A program made the translations under genes and the position numbers. From assembly GCF_014138265.1 (NCBI RefSeq), contig NZ_JACGXL010000005.1, positions 186,001 through 250,000 on the forward strand: a DNA stretch of 64,000 bases. Direction: 5' to 3'. The notes below the pieces were generated by a model that did no database searches, was not told the DNA's origin, and worked only from the letters and a program-made list of their open reading frames with translations. This document shows, in pieces, positions 1 through 8,181 of this stretch (the stretch's first letter is position 1; each line of letters opens with the position of its first letter). The stretch comes from Dokdonella fugitiva. GTDB lineage: Bacteria; Pseudomonadota; Gammaproteobacteria; Xanthomonadales; Rhodanobacteraceae.

Positions 1-855
1 CCCCTCAACTCGATCGAGCTGCAGACGCGCATCGACGCCGAGCGCAGCCGCCTGCACATCGAGCAGAACCTCCTCGTCGATCTCGAAGGGCAGCGTCTCG
101 CGCCGCTCGAGGCTGGCGACGACGAAGCGCTGGATCGCGTCGAGGCACAGATCAATGCCTGCAACGATCGACAGTCCCGCATCCAGGAGCGGCTCGAGAT
201 CCTCGAGCGTCGCCTGACCGAAGCGACCGAGCGCGAGCGCCAGCAGGATCTCGACGCCGTCGCCGCACGCGGCCACCGCGCCCGCGTCCTGGGGGAACAG
301 ATCATCGCGGAGTACGGCAAGAGGGCCCCGGAACTCGCGGCTCTCATCGAGCGCCTCGCGGCCTGCGATCAGATCGTCAATGAGGCCAACACGATCCTGA
401 GTCGGGCAAATCGCGACAGCGACCTGATCCCTTCGCCGAATGCTATTCGCTGCCGCCCGCGTCGCCGCTGGACGGAAACCGTCCGCAAGACGGTAGGCCC
501 TAGTGATCGCGGGCATCCGGCGTACGGCCTCGAATACACGCGTGCTCGGCACTCCCCCACCGTGCACGTCGGGCGTGAGGCGTTCGACCTGTTCGTCGAA
601 GCCGACGTCGAAGTCGAGATGACCGATTGCGGTGATCGACCTGATCCACTGCAGGACGCCGTCGTGCTGCCTGCGCTCGGGCCGGCCGCCGACGCCAACA
701 CCGGCCTCGTGCCGCTGTGGGACCGCGGCTCGAATCACCGCGCTTGTGCCAGCGAAGCCGTCGTCGCGGAAGTTCGCGAGCGGATCGATCGCGATCCCAA
801 TGCCAGCGACGCCCCCGTGAAGCGCAAGAAGAGCACCGACAGAGGAGAAGCCTGA
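1..855 (+). CDS. Phage protein with N-terminal coiled coil, 5' partial
   Basis: Frame 1 is open from the window edge to a TGA at 853-855, giving 284 residues with the start missing. The first ~130 residues are rich in Glu, Arg, Gln and Leu in a heptad-like pattern (for example IELQTRIDAERSRLHIEQN) and look like a long coiled coil. The remainder is less patterned and ends in a basic tail (VKRKKS). The next gene, a head decoration protein, starts inside its stop codon (TGATG), so the two are translationally coupled. In lambdoid phages the gene before the decoration protein is usually a protease or scaffold; a scaffold role here would be inference from position and coiled coil only. I do not recognise the family. 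Confidence 0.6.
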   Translation, partial: PLNSIELQTRIDAERSRLHIEQNLLVDLEGQRLAPLEAGDDEALDRVEAQINACNDRQSRIQERLEILERRLTEATERERQQDLDAVAARGHRARVLGEQIIAEYGKRAPELAALIERLAACDQIVNEANTILSRANRDSDLIPSPNAIRCRPRRRWTETVRKTVGPSDRGHPAYGLEYTRARHSPTVHVGREAFDLFVEADVEVEMTDCGDRPDPLQDAVVLPALGPAADANTGLVPLWDRGSNHRACASEAVVAEVRERIDRDPNASDAPVKRKKSTDRGEA

Positions 856-1217
856 TGTCGTCGACGCAACCGCGCGCCGCACTCGCGCCCCTCGTGAGCG
901 AGCTGCCGATGAGCATGTCGCGACGAACCGTCACGATCGCCCAGGGCTACGAGCTTGAGGTGGGCAGCGTGCTCGGCAAGGAGACGGCGACCGGCAACTA
1001 CGCGCCCTTCGACCCGAACGCTACCGACGGCACTGAGACCGCTGCGGCCGTCACGCTGTACCCCGTCAACACCCTCGTCAACGAAGTCGGCGCCGTCGTG
1101 ATCGACAAGAGCGCGACGCTCAATGCCGCCGAACTCGAATGGCACGGGGCGACTTCCGAGGAGATCGCCGCCGCATGCGAACACCTCCGCGAGTCCAGCG
1201 GAGTCCTGATCGAGTGA
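855..1217 (+). CDS. Phage head decoration protein (lambda gpD-like)
   Basis: The 120-residue product begins MSSTQPRAALAPLVSE and contains the pattern of the lambda gpD family: LEVGSVLGKETATGNY, an acidic DGTETAAAV stretch, then GAVVIDKSATLNAAEL and a C-terminal GVLIE. Members of this family trim the outside of the capsid as trimers and stabilise packaged heads. The start at 855 overlaps the upstream stop (TGATG); longer open sequence upstream in this frame is the antisense-like arginine-rich shadow of the previous gene. A major capsid gene normally follows directly; none does here, which marks the locus as rearranged or degraded. Confidence 0.8.
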   Translation: MSSTQPRAALAPLVSELPMSMSRRTVTIAQGYELEVGSVLGKETATGNYAPFDPNATDGTETAAAVTLYPVNTLVNEVGAVVIDKSATLNAAELEWHGATSEEIAAACEHLRESSGVLIE

Positions 1218-1220
1218 GCC

Positions 1221-1400
1221 GTGGCTGGTCCAAGGGTCCAGCCGGCGGTGACCCCAACAACACCGGCAGATGTCGAGCAGGTCTTGGCGCTCCAGCCAGA
1301 TCGGGCCGCGGCGACATTCATCGAGACCGCATCGCCTCGTGCTCTCCGAGCGGGGCGATGCGGTCGAGAGGTCAACCCATCTGAGAGCACACGAGCATGA
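1221..1400 (+). CDS. Small phage protein, GTG start
   Basis: A GTG at 1221, three bases after the decoration-protein stop, opens a 59-codon frame (begins VAGPRVQPAVTPTTPADVEQ) that ends TGA at 1398-1400, overlapping the ATG of the next small frame as ATGA. The close coupling on both sides is the main evidence. The middle (DVEQVLALQPDRAAATFIET) could form helices. No family is recognised and it could be non-coding. Confidence 0.35.
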   Translation: MAGPRVQPAVTPTTPADVEQVLALQPDRAAATFIETASPRALRAGRCGREVNPSESTRA

Positions 1401-1585
1401 ACCGACCGAGCAAGCGGCCGCGCACCGAGACCAGCGCCGAGATCTTCGAACGGCGAAGGAAGGAAGCGAGCGAGGCCGCAGCGAGCGCCGATCGCACGAT
1501 CGACCCGTTCCGCGATCCCGATGCGCTCTACGCACAACGCCGCGCACGAGCCGGCCACAGCGAACGCCTCGCGAACCTCACCTGA
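1397..1585 (+). CDS. Small charged phage protein
   Basis: A 62-residue, very charged product (MNRPSKRPRTETSAEIFER...) beginning inside the stop codon of the preceding small frame (ATGA at 1397-1400). The centre is Glu/Arg/Ala-rich and probably helical, followed by DPDALYAQRRAR. Size, charge and tight spacing are typical of accessory morphogenesis-region genes of phages, but no function can be assigned. Confidence 0.45.
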   Translation: MNRPSKRPRTETSAEIFERRRKEASEAAASADRTIDPFRDPDALYAQRRARAGHSERLANLT

Positions 1586-1599
1586 TCCAAGGACCACGC

Positions 1600-1800
1600 A
1601 TGTTCCTCTACGCAATCGGCCAGAGCGTCACGCGCAGCGACAGCTCCCAAGCATCGGGCAAGGTCATCGGACGCGCCGAATACAACTACTGCGACAACCG
1701 CTACCAGGTCGTCCGCATGGACGATCGCGGAAACACCATCCAGGAATGGTGGGACGAGGGCGACATCCAGACGCCGCCTGCCAACCGACGGGGTCCCTGA
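1600..1800 (+). CDS. Small phage protein of unknown function
   Basis: 66 residues from the ATG at 1600, preceded by a weak purine-rich stretch (CAAGGACC). The composition is that of a small folded protein (MFLYAIGQSVTRSDSS, then GRAEYNYCDNRYQVVRMDD and QEWWDEGDIQ), with many aromatic residues and alternating beta-like hydrophobicity, suggesting a small beta barrel. Same strand and close spacing to its neighbours. Not recognised. Confidence 0.5.
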   Translation: MFLYAIGQSVTRSDSSQASGKVIGRAEYNYCDNRYQVVRMDDRGNTIQEWWDEGDIQTPPANRRGP

Positions 1801-2076
1801 CGGAGGGATGGCCTACCGCGGGTGAAACGGCCGCGGTTTTCGACAGTTTTTCGGGTTCCTAGGGCGACAGCAGCAGATGGACGGGAGGCCCTGATTTGTG
1901 GGGTATGCGACGGCAATGGGTGAAGTCATCGATTGGCCGAAGCGGCACGCGACTCGTCTCGCCGCGCCACGAGACGACGTCCGGGGGCCCCAGGGTCATC
2001 GTAGCGCCCAGCGGGGAAAACGACCGCGGTTTTCGCGCATATCCGGGCCAGAAACTTGCGTGACTGGTGACCAGCG
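1801..2076 (+). repeat. Gene-free gap with two copies of a CCGCGGTTTTCG element
   Basis: No supported gene lies in this 276-base gap. It contains two near-identical elements, GAAACGGCCGCGGTTTTCG at 1824-1842 and GAAAACGACCGCGGTTTTCG at 2016-2035, 193 bases apart and in the same orientation. The second has inverted GAAAAC/GTTTTC arms. The gap sits directly upstream of a Nu1-type terminase gene, the position where lambda carries cosB with its repeated Nu1-binding sites, so a packaging-site role is a reasonable guess but unproven. Confidence 0.4.
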
Positions 2077-2574
2077 ATGATCTGCACGCGCAACGAATTC
2101 GCATCGATCGTCGGCATGTCGTCCGGGTGGGTGTCGAAGGCCCTCGACGAGGGAATGCCAGCAAAGCGATCCGGCCGGAAGGGCGAACGGGTCGAGATCG
2201 ATACCGCGTCTGCGGTGCCGTGGTTGTTGGACCGCGCATCGAAGGACGAGGGACCGCGCGCCGACAGCCAGCGCGAGCGGCTCAATCGCGCTCAGGCCGA
2301 ACGCGTCGAACTCGAGAACGCGGTGCGACGCGGCCAGCTATGCGAGAAGGCCGACACACTGGAGGTCGTGCTCTCGGCGGTGCGCGCACATGCGGCGCAA
2401 CGCAACGGCATAGCGAGCCGCTTGGCGAACGAACTCGCCGGCCTCACGCCTGCCGAGATTCGAGTGCGCATCCTCGACGAGCTCCGCCGCTGCGACGAGC
2501 GCTTCTCGAACACATTCGGCATTGACGAAGACGAGCACAACGCTCAAGCCGCGCAGGAGAAGCCGAATGGCTAA
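2077..2574 (+). CDS. Phage terminase small subunit, Nu1-like
   Basis: 165 residues. The N-terminal ~50 residues form a winged-helix/MerR-like DNA-binding segment (TRNEFASIVGMSSGWVSKAL ... PAKRSGRKGERVEIDT). It is followed by a helical stretch typical of the Nu1 family (SQRERLNRAQAERVELEN, then RRGQL and AAQRNGIASRLANELAG). Nu1 proteins bind the cos/pac site and recruit the large terminase ATPase. No large terminase gene follows; instead the stop overlaps the start of the tape-measure gene by 8 bases. In lambda-type genomes this gene opens the packaging module upstream of the heads, so its position between a decoration protein and the tape measure is abnormal. Confidence 0.75.
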   Translation: MICTRNEFASIVGMSSGWVSKALDEGMPAKRSGRKGERVEIDTASAVPWLLDRASKDEGPRADSQRERLNRAQAERVELENAVRRGQLCEKADTLEVVLSAVRAHAAQRNGIASRLANELAGLTPAEIRVRILDELRRCDERFSNTFGIDEDEHNAQAAQEKPNG

Positions 2575-5500
2575 CGACTTCAAGCAAGTACTCGAGATCG
2601 CGTTCCAGGTACTCGGGCAGGAGCAGGCTCAGCAACTCGCCGATGCGCTCGACAAGGTCGGCGACGCCGGCAGCACTGCGGACAGCAAGCTCACGCCGCT
2701 CGTCGCCGAACTCGAGACGCTCGGCGACACGTCCGCGAAGGTCGCGCTAGCGCTCGATCTCTCGAAGCGCATCGAAGCGAACAACCAGGCGCTCGCCGAG
2801 GCCAAGGCGCAGCTCGCCGATCTCAACCGCGAGTTCTCCCGCACCGACAAGTCGAGCGCCGACGTACGGGTCGCCTTCGAGCAGGCGGAGCGGCGCGTGC
2901 GCACGCTAGGTGCCGAGGAGCTGCGATTGCAGACGGCGAGCGCGAACGTCGCGACGACGCTGCGATCGCTGGGCATCGACACGAACAACCTCGCTGGCGC
3001 ACAGGACAACCTCAAGGCGCGCATGAGCGGCGTCGCCGAGAAGGTGAAGCAGACGGCCCAGGCGATCCAAGGATCCGGCGAGGCCGCGCGCAAGGCAACC
3101 GCCGAGCAAGCGGGCTATGGGGACCAGATCGCCGATACGGCGCGCAAGGTGGCCGCGATCGGCGCGGCAGCGCTCGGCGTCACCAGTGCGATCGGCCTCG
3201 CGAAGCAAGGCCTTGCAGACCTCATCCGAACGGCCGGCGAGTTCCAGAAGCTCGACGTGCAGCTTGACAGCCTCTTCGGCCAAGGAAGCGACGCGGCGCT
3301 CGCGTCGATCCAGCAATTCGCGAAGGACACGCCGTTCCAGTTGCAGCAGGTCTCGGAAGCGTTCGTCAAGCTCAAGGCCTTCGGCATCGACCCGCTCGAC
3401 GGCACGTTCCAAGCCATCGCCGACGAGGCCTCGACGCTCGGCGGTAGCACCGAGACGCTGACCGGCATTGTTCTCGGCCTCGGTCAAGCGTGGGCCAAGC
3501 AGAAGCTCCAAGGCGAAGAGATCCTGCAGCTCGTCGAGCGCGGCGTGCCGGTCTGGGAGCTGCTCTCGCGCGCGACTGGGAAGAACGTCACCGAACTTCA
3601 GGCGCTCAGCCAGGCGGGCAAGCTCGGTCGCGCCGAGATCGCGCTTCTGATCCAGGAGATCGGGAAGAGCAGCGAAGGTGCCTCGGCGAAGCTCGCCAAC
3701 ACGCTCCCGGGCCAGATCAACAAGCTGCAGTCAGAGTGGGCCTCATTCCTGAACCTGATCGCGAACAGCGGCGCGCTCGAATTCCTGCAGCAGCAGCTCG
3801 CGCGACTGCTCGACCAGGTGAAGGCGCTTTCGGAGTCCGGTGACCTGCAGCGCTACGCGAAATCGATCAGCGAGTCGCTCGTGCAGGTCGCGACCGTGGT
3901 CGGTCGCACACTCGGCTTCCTGATCGACCACAAGGAAGCGATTGCGGCCTTGGCCCTCGCCTACCAAGGCTTCAAGGCCTACACCTTCCTGCAGCAGATG
4001 GATGCGGTGCAGAAGGTCGGCGAGACGCTCACAGGGAACTTCACGAAGCTCTCAGGCGCGACGAAGGGATTCGGCGCTGCGTTGCTCGCGATCCAGGCGG
4101 TCGACGCCGTTCAGAACCTACTCGAACTCAACCGCGCGCTCGAAGAGTCCGCCGGCGTGCAACTCGCGCTCGCGCAGGCAGAACGCGAGCGTGCGGAGGC
4201 GCAGGCGAACGCTGCGGCCAAGGCCGCCCAGGTTCGCCAGGAGCTCGCGCGCTACGCCGACACCGTCGTCCTTGCCCATTCGAGCGTCGAGCTCCTCGGC
4301 GCAGCGGAGCGCACGCGCTACGGGGAGTCGCTGCAGGCGGCGCAGCGCTACTACACCGCAGTCAACGTCCAGGCGAAGCAAGCCGGCGACACGCAGGCCG
4401 CGGCGTTCGCCTCGGAGCGGGTCAAGGCGTACGGCGCCGCGATCGAGGAACTTCGCCAGGCGGAAGACGCGCTCGCGCAGGCGGCCGCCACCGCGCACGA
4501 CAACCTCGCGCTGAAGGCGACCGATCAGGCGATGGCGAAGCTGTTCGAGCTTCGCGATGCGGGCAAGGGCACAGCGGAGGCGATCGAGGGCGCGTTCGAG
4601 ACGCTAAACCTGCAGGCCAAGCAGGCACCGGCCGCGCTTGCGGGGATCCTCGCGAACGTGCGCGTCGAGGGCGAGAGTACCGCGCGGGTGTTCGATACCC
4701 AGCTCGTGGCCGCGCTCGGCAAGCTCGAAGGGGCCTCTCTGGGACAGTTCCAATCGAACGTCGTCACCGCGCTCCGCGACGGCAAGACGAACGCGGCAGA
4801 CCTGACGCATCTGCTCGATGCCTCGCTGCAAGCCGCTCTCGGCAAGCTCGGCGTGTCCGCAGTGCAGGCAGGCGTGAAGATCACGGCCTCTGGCGCCGAG
4901 ATGATCGACACGTTCCGGGTCGTCGCCAGCAACGCTCAGGCGACGGGGCAACAGATCGAAGCGGCGTTCGAAGCTGCACTCGCCAGCGCGAAGACGGAGG
5001 CCGAGGCGAAAGCGCTTGGCGACGTCCTCAAGGAGGCGCTCGACGCCGGCCTCATCGGCGCACGCGCTGTCGACGACGAGATGGCGAAGCTGCAGGACCG
5101 CATCCGGTCCCTGAAGGCCGAAGCCGATCCGCTTGCGGACTCGTTCGCCGCGCTCGGCATCAAGTCCCAGGCCTCGTTGAACGCCGCCGCCGCTGCGGCG
5201 CGCACGGCCTTCGAGGCGATCGCACGCGGTGCGCGCGACGGCACCGCGGCGCAGGCGGACGCCGTGCGGGCCTTCAAGGCCTACGCCGACGCCGCGCGCG
5301 CGGCCGCGGCGGACAGCGGCGCCGAAGCGAAGGCGCGCGTCGAGCAGCAACTCGAGGTCCAGGCTTCCGCTCTGGGCTTGCGCGACGTCCTCGTCGAGCT
5401 CGGCGCGATCGGCAAGGCCGCCGGCGACAAGACGGCGGACGCCTTCCAGGGCGCGAAGGACACGATCGACAACACGGCCGATGCGGCGCAGCGCGCTGGA

Positions 5501-6310
5501 GATGCCGCCCGCGCCGCCGCCGACGGACAGGACACCTACACGACCGCGCTGACTAACACCCGCGACGCAGCGACGGGAGTCGTCGCGGTGACGAGCGACA
5601 TGCACGCTGCGCTCGGCACGCTGACCGAACTGCTCAGTCGCGATGCGAACCTGACGACGATCAGCCTGCAGCAAGCGCAGGACCTCCTGCAGCGCCTTGG
5701 TCCGCTCGCCGGCGACGCCGCGCAGCTCCTGACGCAGCGTATCAGCGACCTCGAGGAAGCCGCGCGCAGGGCCGAGGAAACGTCGCAGCGGATGAAGGAG
5801 GAAGCCGACAGCCTCCAGGACCAGATCGACCAGCTGCAGGGCAATGACGAGAGCATCGAGGACCGCCGGCATGCCAAGAAGCTCGTCGATCTGAAGGCAG
5901 AGGCGGAAGCGAACGGCACGGCGAACACCGCCGAGTATCGGCACCTCGTCGATCTCGAGAACCAGCTTCACAGCCTGAAGCAGCAGAACCTGCGGAAGCA
6001 GCGAGACGATGAGCGCGCGCAGGCGGAAGAGCGCAAGAAGGCCGAAGACGATCGTTCCGTGACGCCGGCGCCGACCGCAGAGCCGAAGGACCAAACGCCC
6101 ACGCCGCGCCAACCGACGCCTGCGCCAGCACCTGCGCCAAGCGGGAAGCAGACGATCGAGATCGTCCTGAACGGATCCGTCCTCGCTGCGCTCAAGAGCG
6201 CCACGCCGGCCGAGATCGACAGCTTCATGAATAGGGTGCTGATGCCGAGCTTCCTGCGGGAGATCCGGCGCGCTGCGGCAGCGACCGGCTTGGGAGGATC
6301 GCTTCGATGA
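2567..6310 (+). CDS. Phage tail tape-measure protein
   Basis: 1,247 residues from the ATG at 2567, which has AGGAGA 6 bases upstream; a longer in-frame start at 2522 lies inside the terminase gene and has no such site. Tape-measure proteins set tail length, act as the ruler inside the tail tube and are ejected with DNA. Visible layout: coiled-coil N-terminus (residues ~1-190), a conserved tape-measure core (~200-420) with GEFQKLDVQLDSLFGQGSDA, FAKDTPFQLQQVSEAF and LVERGVPVWELLSRATGK, a hydrophobic segment near ~445-465, long Ala/Gln/Glu-rich helices, a second coiled coil near ~1060-1170, a Pro/Ala-rich linker and a short C-terminal domain. The long length implies a long-tailed siphophage or myophage ancestor. 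It appears intact. Confidence 0.9.
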   Translation: MANDFKQVLEIAFQVLGQEQAQQLADALDKVGDAGSTADSKLTPLVAELETLGDTSAKVALALDLSKRIEANNQALAEAKAQLADLNREFSRTDKSSADVRVAFEQAERRVRTLGAEELRLQTASANVATTLRSLGIDTNNLAGAQDNLKARMSGVAEKVKQTAQAIQGSGEAARKATAEQAGYGDQIADTARKVAAIGAAALGVTSAIGLAKQGLADLIRTAGEFQKLDVQLDSLFGQGSDAALASIQQFAKDTPFQLQQVSEAFVKLKAFGIDPLDGTFQAIADEASTLGGSTETLTGIVLGLGQAWAKQKLQGEEILQLVERGVPVWELLSRATGKNVTELQALSQAGKLGRAEIALLIQEIGKSSEGASAKLANTLPGQINKLQSEWASFLNLIANSGALEFLQQQLARLLDQVKALSESGDLQRYAKSISESLVQVATVVGRTLGFLIDHKEAIAALALAYQGFKAYTFLQQMDAVQKVGETLTGNFTKLSGATKGFGAALLAIQAVDAVQNLLELNRALEESAGVQLALAQAERERAEAQANAAAKAAQVRQELARYADTVVLAHSSVELLGAAERTRYGESLQAAQRYYTAVNVQAKQAGDTQAAAFASERVKAYGAAIEELRQAEDALAQAAATAHDNLALKATDQAMAKLFELRDAGKGTAEAIEGAFETLNLQAKQAPAALAGILANVRVEGESTARVFDTQLVAALGKLEGASLGQFQSNVVTALRDGKTNAADLTHLLDASLQAALGKLGVSAVQAGVKITASGAEMIDTFRVVASNAQATGQQIEAAFEAALASAKTEAEAKALGDVLKEALDAGLIGARAVDDEMAKLQDRIRSLKAEADPLADSFAALGIKSQASLNAAAAAARTAFEAIARGARDGTAAQADAVRAFKAYADAARAAAADSGAEAKARVEQQLEVQASALGLRDVLVELGAIGKAAGDKTADAFQGAKDTIDNTADAAQRAGDAARAAADGQDTYTTALTNTRDAATGVVAVTSDMHAALGTLTELLSRDANLTTISLQQAQDLLQRLGPLAGDAAQLLTQRISDLEEAARRAEETSQRMKEEADSLQDQIDQLQGNDESIEDRRHAKKLVDLKAEAEANGTANTAEYRHLVDLENQLHSLKQQNLRKQRDDERAQAEERKKAEDDRSVTPAPTAEPKDQTPTPRQPTPAPAPAPSGKQTIEIVLNGSVLAALKSATPAEIDSFMNRVLMPSFLREIRRAAAATGLGGSLR

Positions 6311-6618
6311 GCACCGGCTCCATTGAGCGCTCGGTGCGGGAACTCATCGCGCGCGCCAAGCTCGACTATCAAATCGACGTCGCAACACGCGACTACCAGT
6401 TCGCCGAAGCGAAGCTCTTGCGCAAGTGCCTGCGAACGCGAATCGCCGCGTTGCTTGCCGCGGGGGAACTCCCAGACCTTCGCGAAAAGATCGTGGCGGC
6501 GTTCCCCGACGACATCGATGCCGGCATCGACTACTTCCTGGACGCGGCACTCAAGGCAGACGACGCCGCGAACTCGCTGCACTGGTCGTGGGCCAATGCT
6601 CTGGCACAGCGAAGCTGA
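6307..6618 (+). CDS. Small phage tail-region protein, unknown
   Basis: 103 residues, starting inside the tape-measure stop (ATGA at 6307-6310) and therefore translationally coupled to it. Mostly helical and charged (SVRELIARAKLDYQIDVATR, LRKCLRTRIAALLAAGELPD, DDIDAGIDYFLDAALKADD). Genes directly after the tape measure usually encode minor tail or tail-tip proteins, but this one is much shorter than those and shows no matching motif. It is the last plus-strand structural-looking gene of the phage module. Confidence 0.6.
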   Translation: MSTGSIERSVRELIARAKLDYQIDVATRDYQFAEAKLLRKCLRTRIAALLAAGELPDLREKIVAAFPDDIDAGIDYFLDAALKADDAANSLHWSWANALAQRS

Positions 6619-6642
6619 TCGATCGTGTCGTCGTCGAGCTGT

Positions 6643-6912
6643 TCAAGAAGGCGGCGTAGCCTCAGGCCTTCCGCACTCGTCCCAGGGCTCGATCGTGAGC
6701 CCTGCGGCGAATGCCTCGAACGCAGCGCGCGCCGCGTCGATGCTCTCGAATCGTTCGATCCATCCGCGCTGTGGCGGCTGCAGGTGATACCAGCGCACCG
6801 AGCACCCGTCGCCGTCCCGCAGGTAGTGCCCGAGCTTCTCGCGGCCCATATAGACCGTGGTCACGATCCCGCCTTGGGCGCCGTAGTGATCTGAGACGTA
6901 CTCGACTCGCAT
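6643..6912 (-). CDS. Hypothetical small protein
   Basis: 89 residues on the opposite strand to the tail genes. The sequence looks coding: MRVEYVSDHYGAQGGIVTTV, then MGREKLGHYLRDGDGCSVRW, a tryptophan/aromatic-rich middle and an Ala-rich helix (DAARAAFEAFAAG). Size and opposite orientation at the end of a structural module suggest a moron (an independently transcribed cargo gene). No family recognised. Confidence 0.45.
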   Translation of the reverse strand: MRVEYVSDHYGAQGGIVTTVYMGREKLGHYLRDGDGCSVRWYHLQPPQRGWIERFESIDAARAAFEAFAAGLTIEPWDECGRPEATPPS

Positions 6913-6969
6913 CGCGCGAGCGTCGGCGTGCGCCGTCGCAACGATTGCGACAGGACAGACAACGTTGCC

Positions 6970-7425
6970 CTAATGGTTGGGCGTGCTCGTCGGGGACTGC
7001 GGTGTTGCAATGGACGTCGCGGCATTGGTTGGGGCTTGCGAACTCATCGAGCAGAGTCCAACGCCGGCGGTTGCGCAACCGATCGCAAACGCACCGTACG
7101 AAACGGCAACCAGCGTGATGCAGGCCGTGCGCCAGCGCGAAGATCCGGCTTCGTTCCCCCAGTGTTCCCGATGCTGCGCGAAGTATGCGAACCCAGATGC
7201 GAGGGCAGCGCTCAGAACGCCCAGGGCGAACATCCCCATTGCAATCACGATCATCGGAGTAACGCTTCGATCTTTCGATATTACTGCGCCGCAGAACGCG
7301 AGCATCGCAACTGCGCTCCCTCCATTCACGATCAGCGCCGTGTTCAGCGCTGCCTTCGCAATGTCGATGACGGACTTGAAAGACTCGATGCCCGCCAATT
7401 GTATGCGCCTAAGGTTCGGATGCAT
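6970..7425 (-). CDS. Small integral membrane protein, unknown
   Basis: 151 residues with three clear hydrophobic segments: around residues 28-50 (ALIVNGGSAVAMLAFCGAVI), 56-82 (PMIVIAMGMFALGVLSAALA) and 100-123 (ITLVAVSYGAFAIGCATAGV), and a polar Ser/Thr/Pro tail. The start ATG at 7425 has AGGT about 10 bases upstream. The 5' end overlaps the 3' end of the next upstream frame. Probably a prophage cargo membrane protein; possibilities such as superinfection exclusion are guesses from location only. Confidence 0.55.
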   Translation of the reverse strand: MHPNLRRIQLAGIESFKSVIDIAKAALNTALIVNGGSAVAMLAFCGAVISKDRSVTPMIVIAMGMFALGVLSAALASGFAYFAQHREHWGNEAGSSRWRTACITLVAVSYGAFAIGCATAGVGLCSMSSQAPTNAATSIATPQSPTSTPNH

Positions 7426-8111
7426 GGTGCGCTACCTGTGCAATGGCTGTGAAAACTTTCCTGAAAAGACCGGGGAAACAAGCTGCGACGGGAAGGAGAA
7501 TACTTGACTACCTGGGCCCGGATCGCTCGTGGTCGATCGCGGAGATCAGCTGCGCCAGGATCTCTTCCTCGAAGCGCAGCATTACGACCTTTCTTGAAGT
7601 GAAAGCACAGGGCCTCACGCACTTGACCAGAAGCCAGGACGGACCCCGGGCATTTGGCCAGATCGACCGCGAATGCGCGAAAGAGAATCCCTGGCGGGTT
7701 ACCGGCGCATTGCGCCGACTGATCGGGTGGAACGGTCGCCGGAAGTTCGCTGTTCACGAAGTTGCGCTCAGGAAAAACTATGGTCGTGCGCAGGCGGAAT
7801 AGCCGGCGCACGATACGGTTGCGTGGAGTAACGCCGAAGCTTCGAACGACGAATGGGCGTTCGCCTAAATTCTTGACTTGAAACAGTGCGTACTCGATGC
7901 CGGCCTGGCCAACCGGACCAATGCTGCGGATACCCAAGAACCCATCGCCTTTCACCCGCCGCTCCGCAAAAGCAACCCCCAGCGCAATGAGCACGGCGAC
8001 AGATGTCGCGATCGCGCCGATCGCCGTTCCCCATGCTGTTAGCGCGGAGACGCTCCAGGGCGCTCTCGATCGCTTCAAGGCGCGTCGTGAGGCCGCGCGC
8101 GCCTGAGGCAC
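7344..8111 (-). CDS. Membrane-anchored hypothetical protein, possibly frameshifted at its C-terminus
   Basis: Open frame of 255 residues from a GTG at 8111. Residues ~25-50 form one membrane span (WGTAIGAIATSVAVLIALGV), followed by a plausible folded domain (GQAGIEYALFQVKNLGERPF ... RNFVNSELPATVPPDQSAQC). After roughly residue 175 the sequence turns Arg/Ser-rich and shadow-like. In another frame, positions 7508-7582 encode a coherent peptide, MLRFEEEILAQLISAIDHER, preceded by AAAGG. This suggests either a frameshift near 7590 or an unrelated small frame. Architecture (one N-terminal span plus domain) resembles the divergent neighbour at 8182-8682. Function unknown. Confidence 0.45.
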   Translation of the reverse strand: MPQARAASRRALKRSRAPWSVSALTAWGTAIGAIATSVAVLIALGVAFAERRVKGDGFLGIRSIGPVGQAGIEYALFQVKNLGERPFVVRSFGVTPRNRIVRRLFRLRTTIVFPERNFVNSELPATVPPDQSAQCAGNPPGILFRAFAVDLAKCPGSVLASGQVREALCFHFKKGRNAALRGRDPGAADLRDRPRAIRAQVVKYSPSRRSLFPRSFQESFHSHCTGSAPCIRTLGAYNWRASSLSSPSSTLRRQR

Positions 8112-8181
8112 TTACCGTCAAGGGGGTTAGAGCCTATCCATATCCGCCGATACACTACGCAGTAGCATAGTGGAGGTGGGG

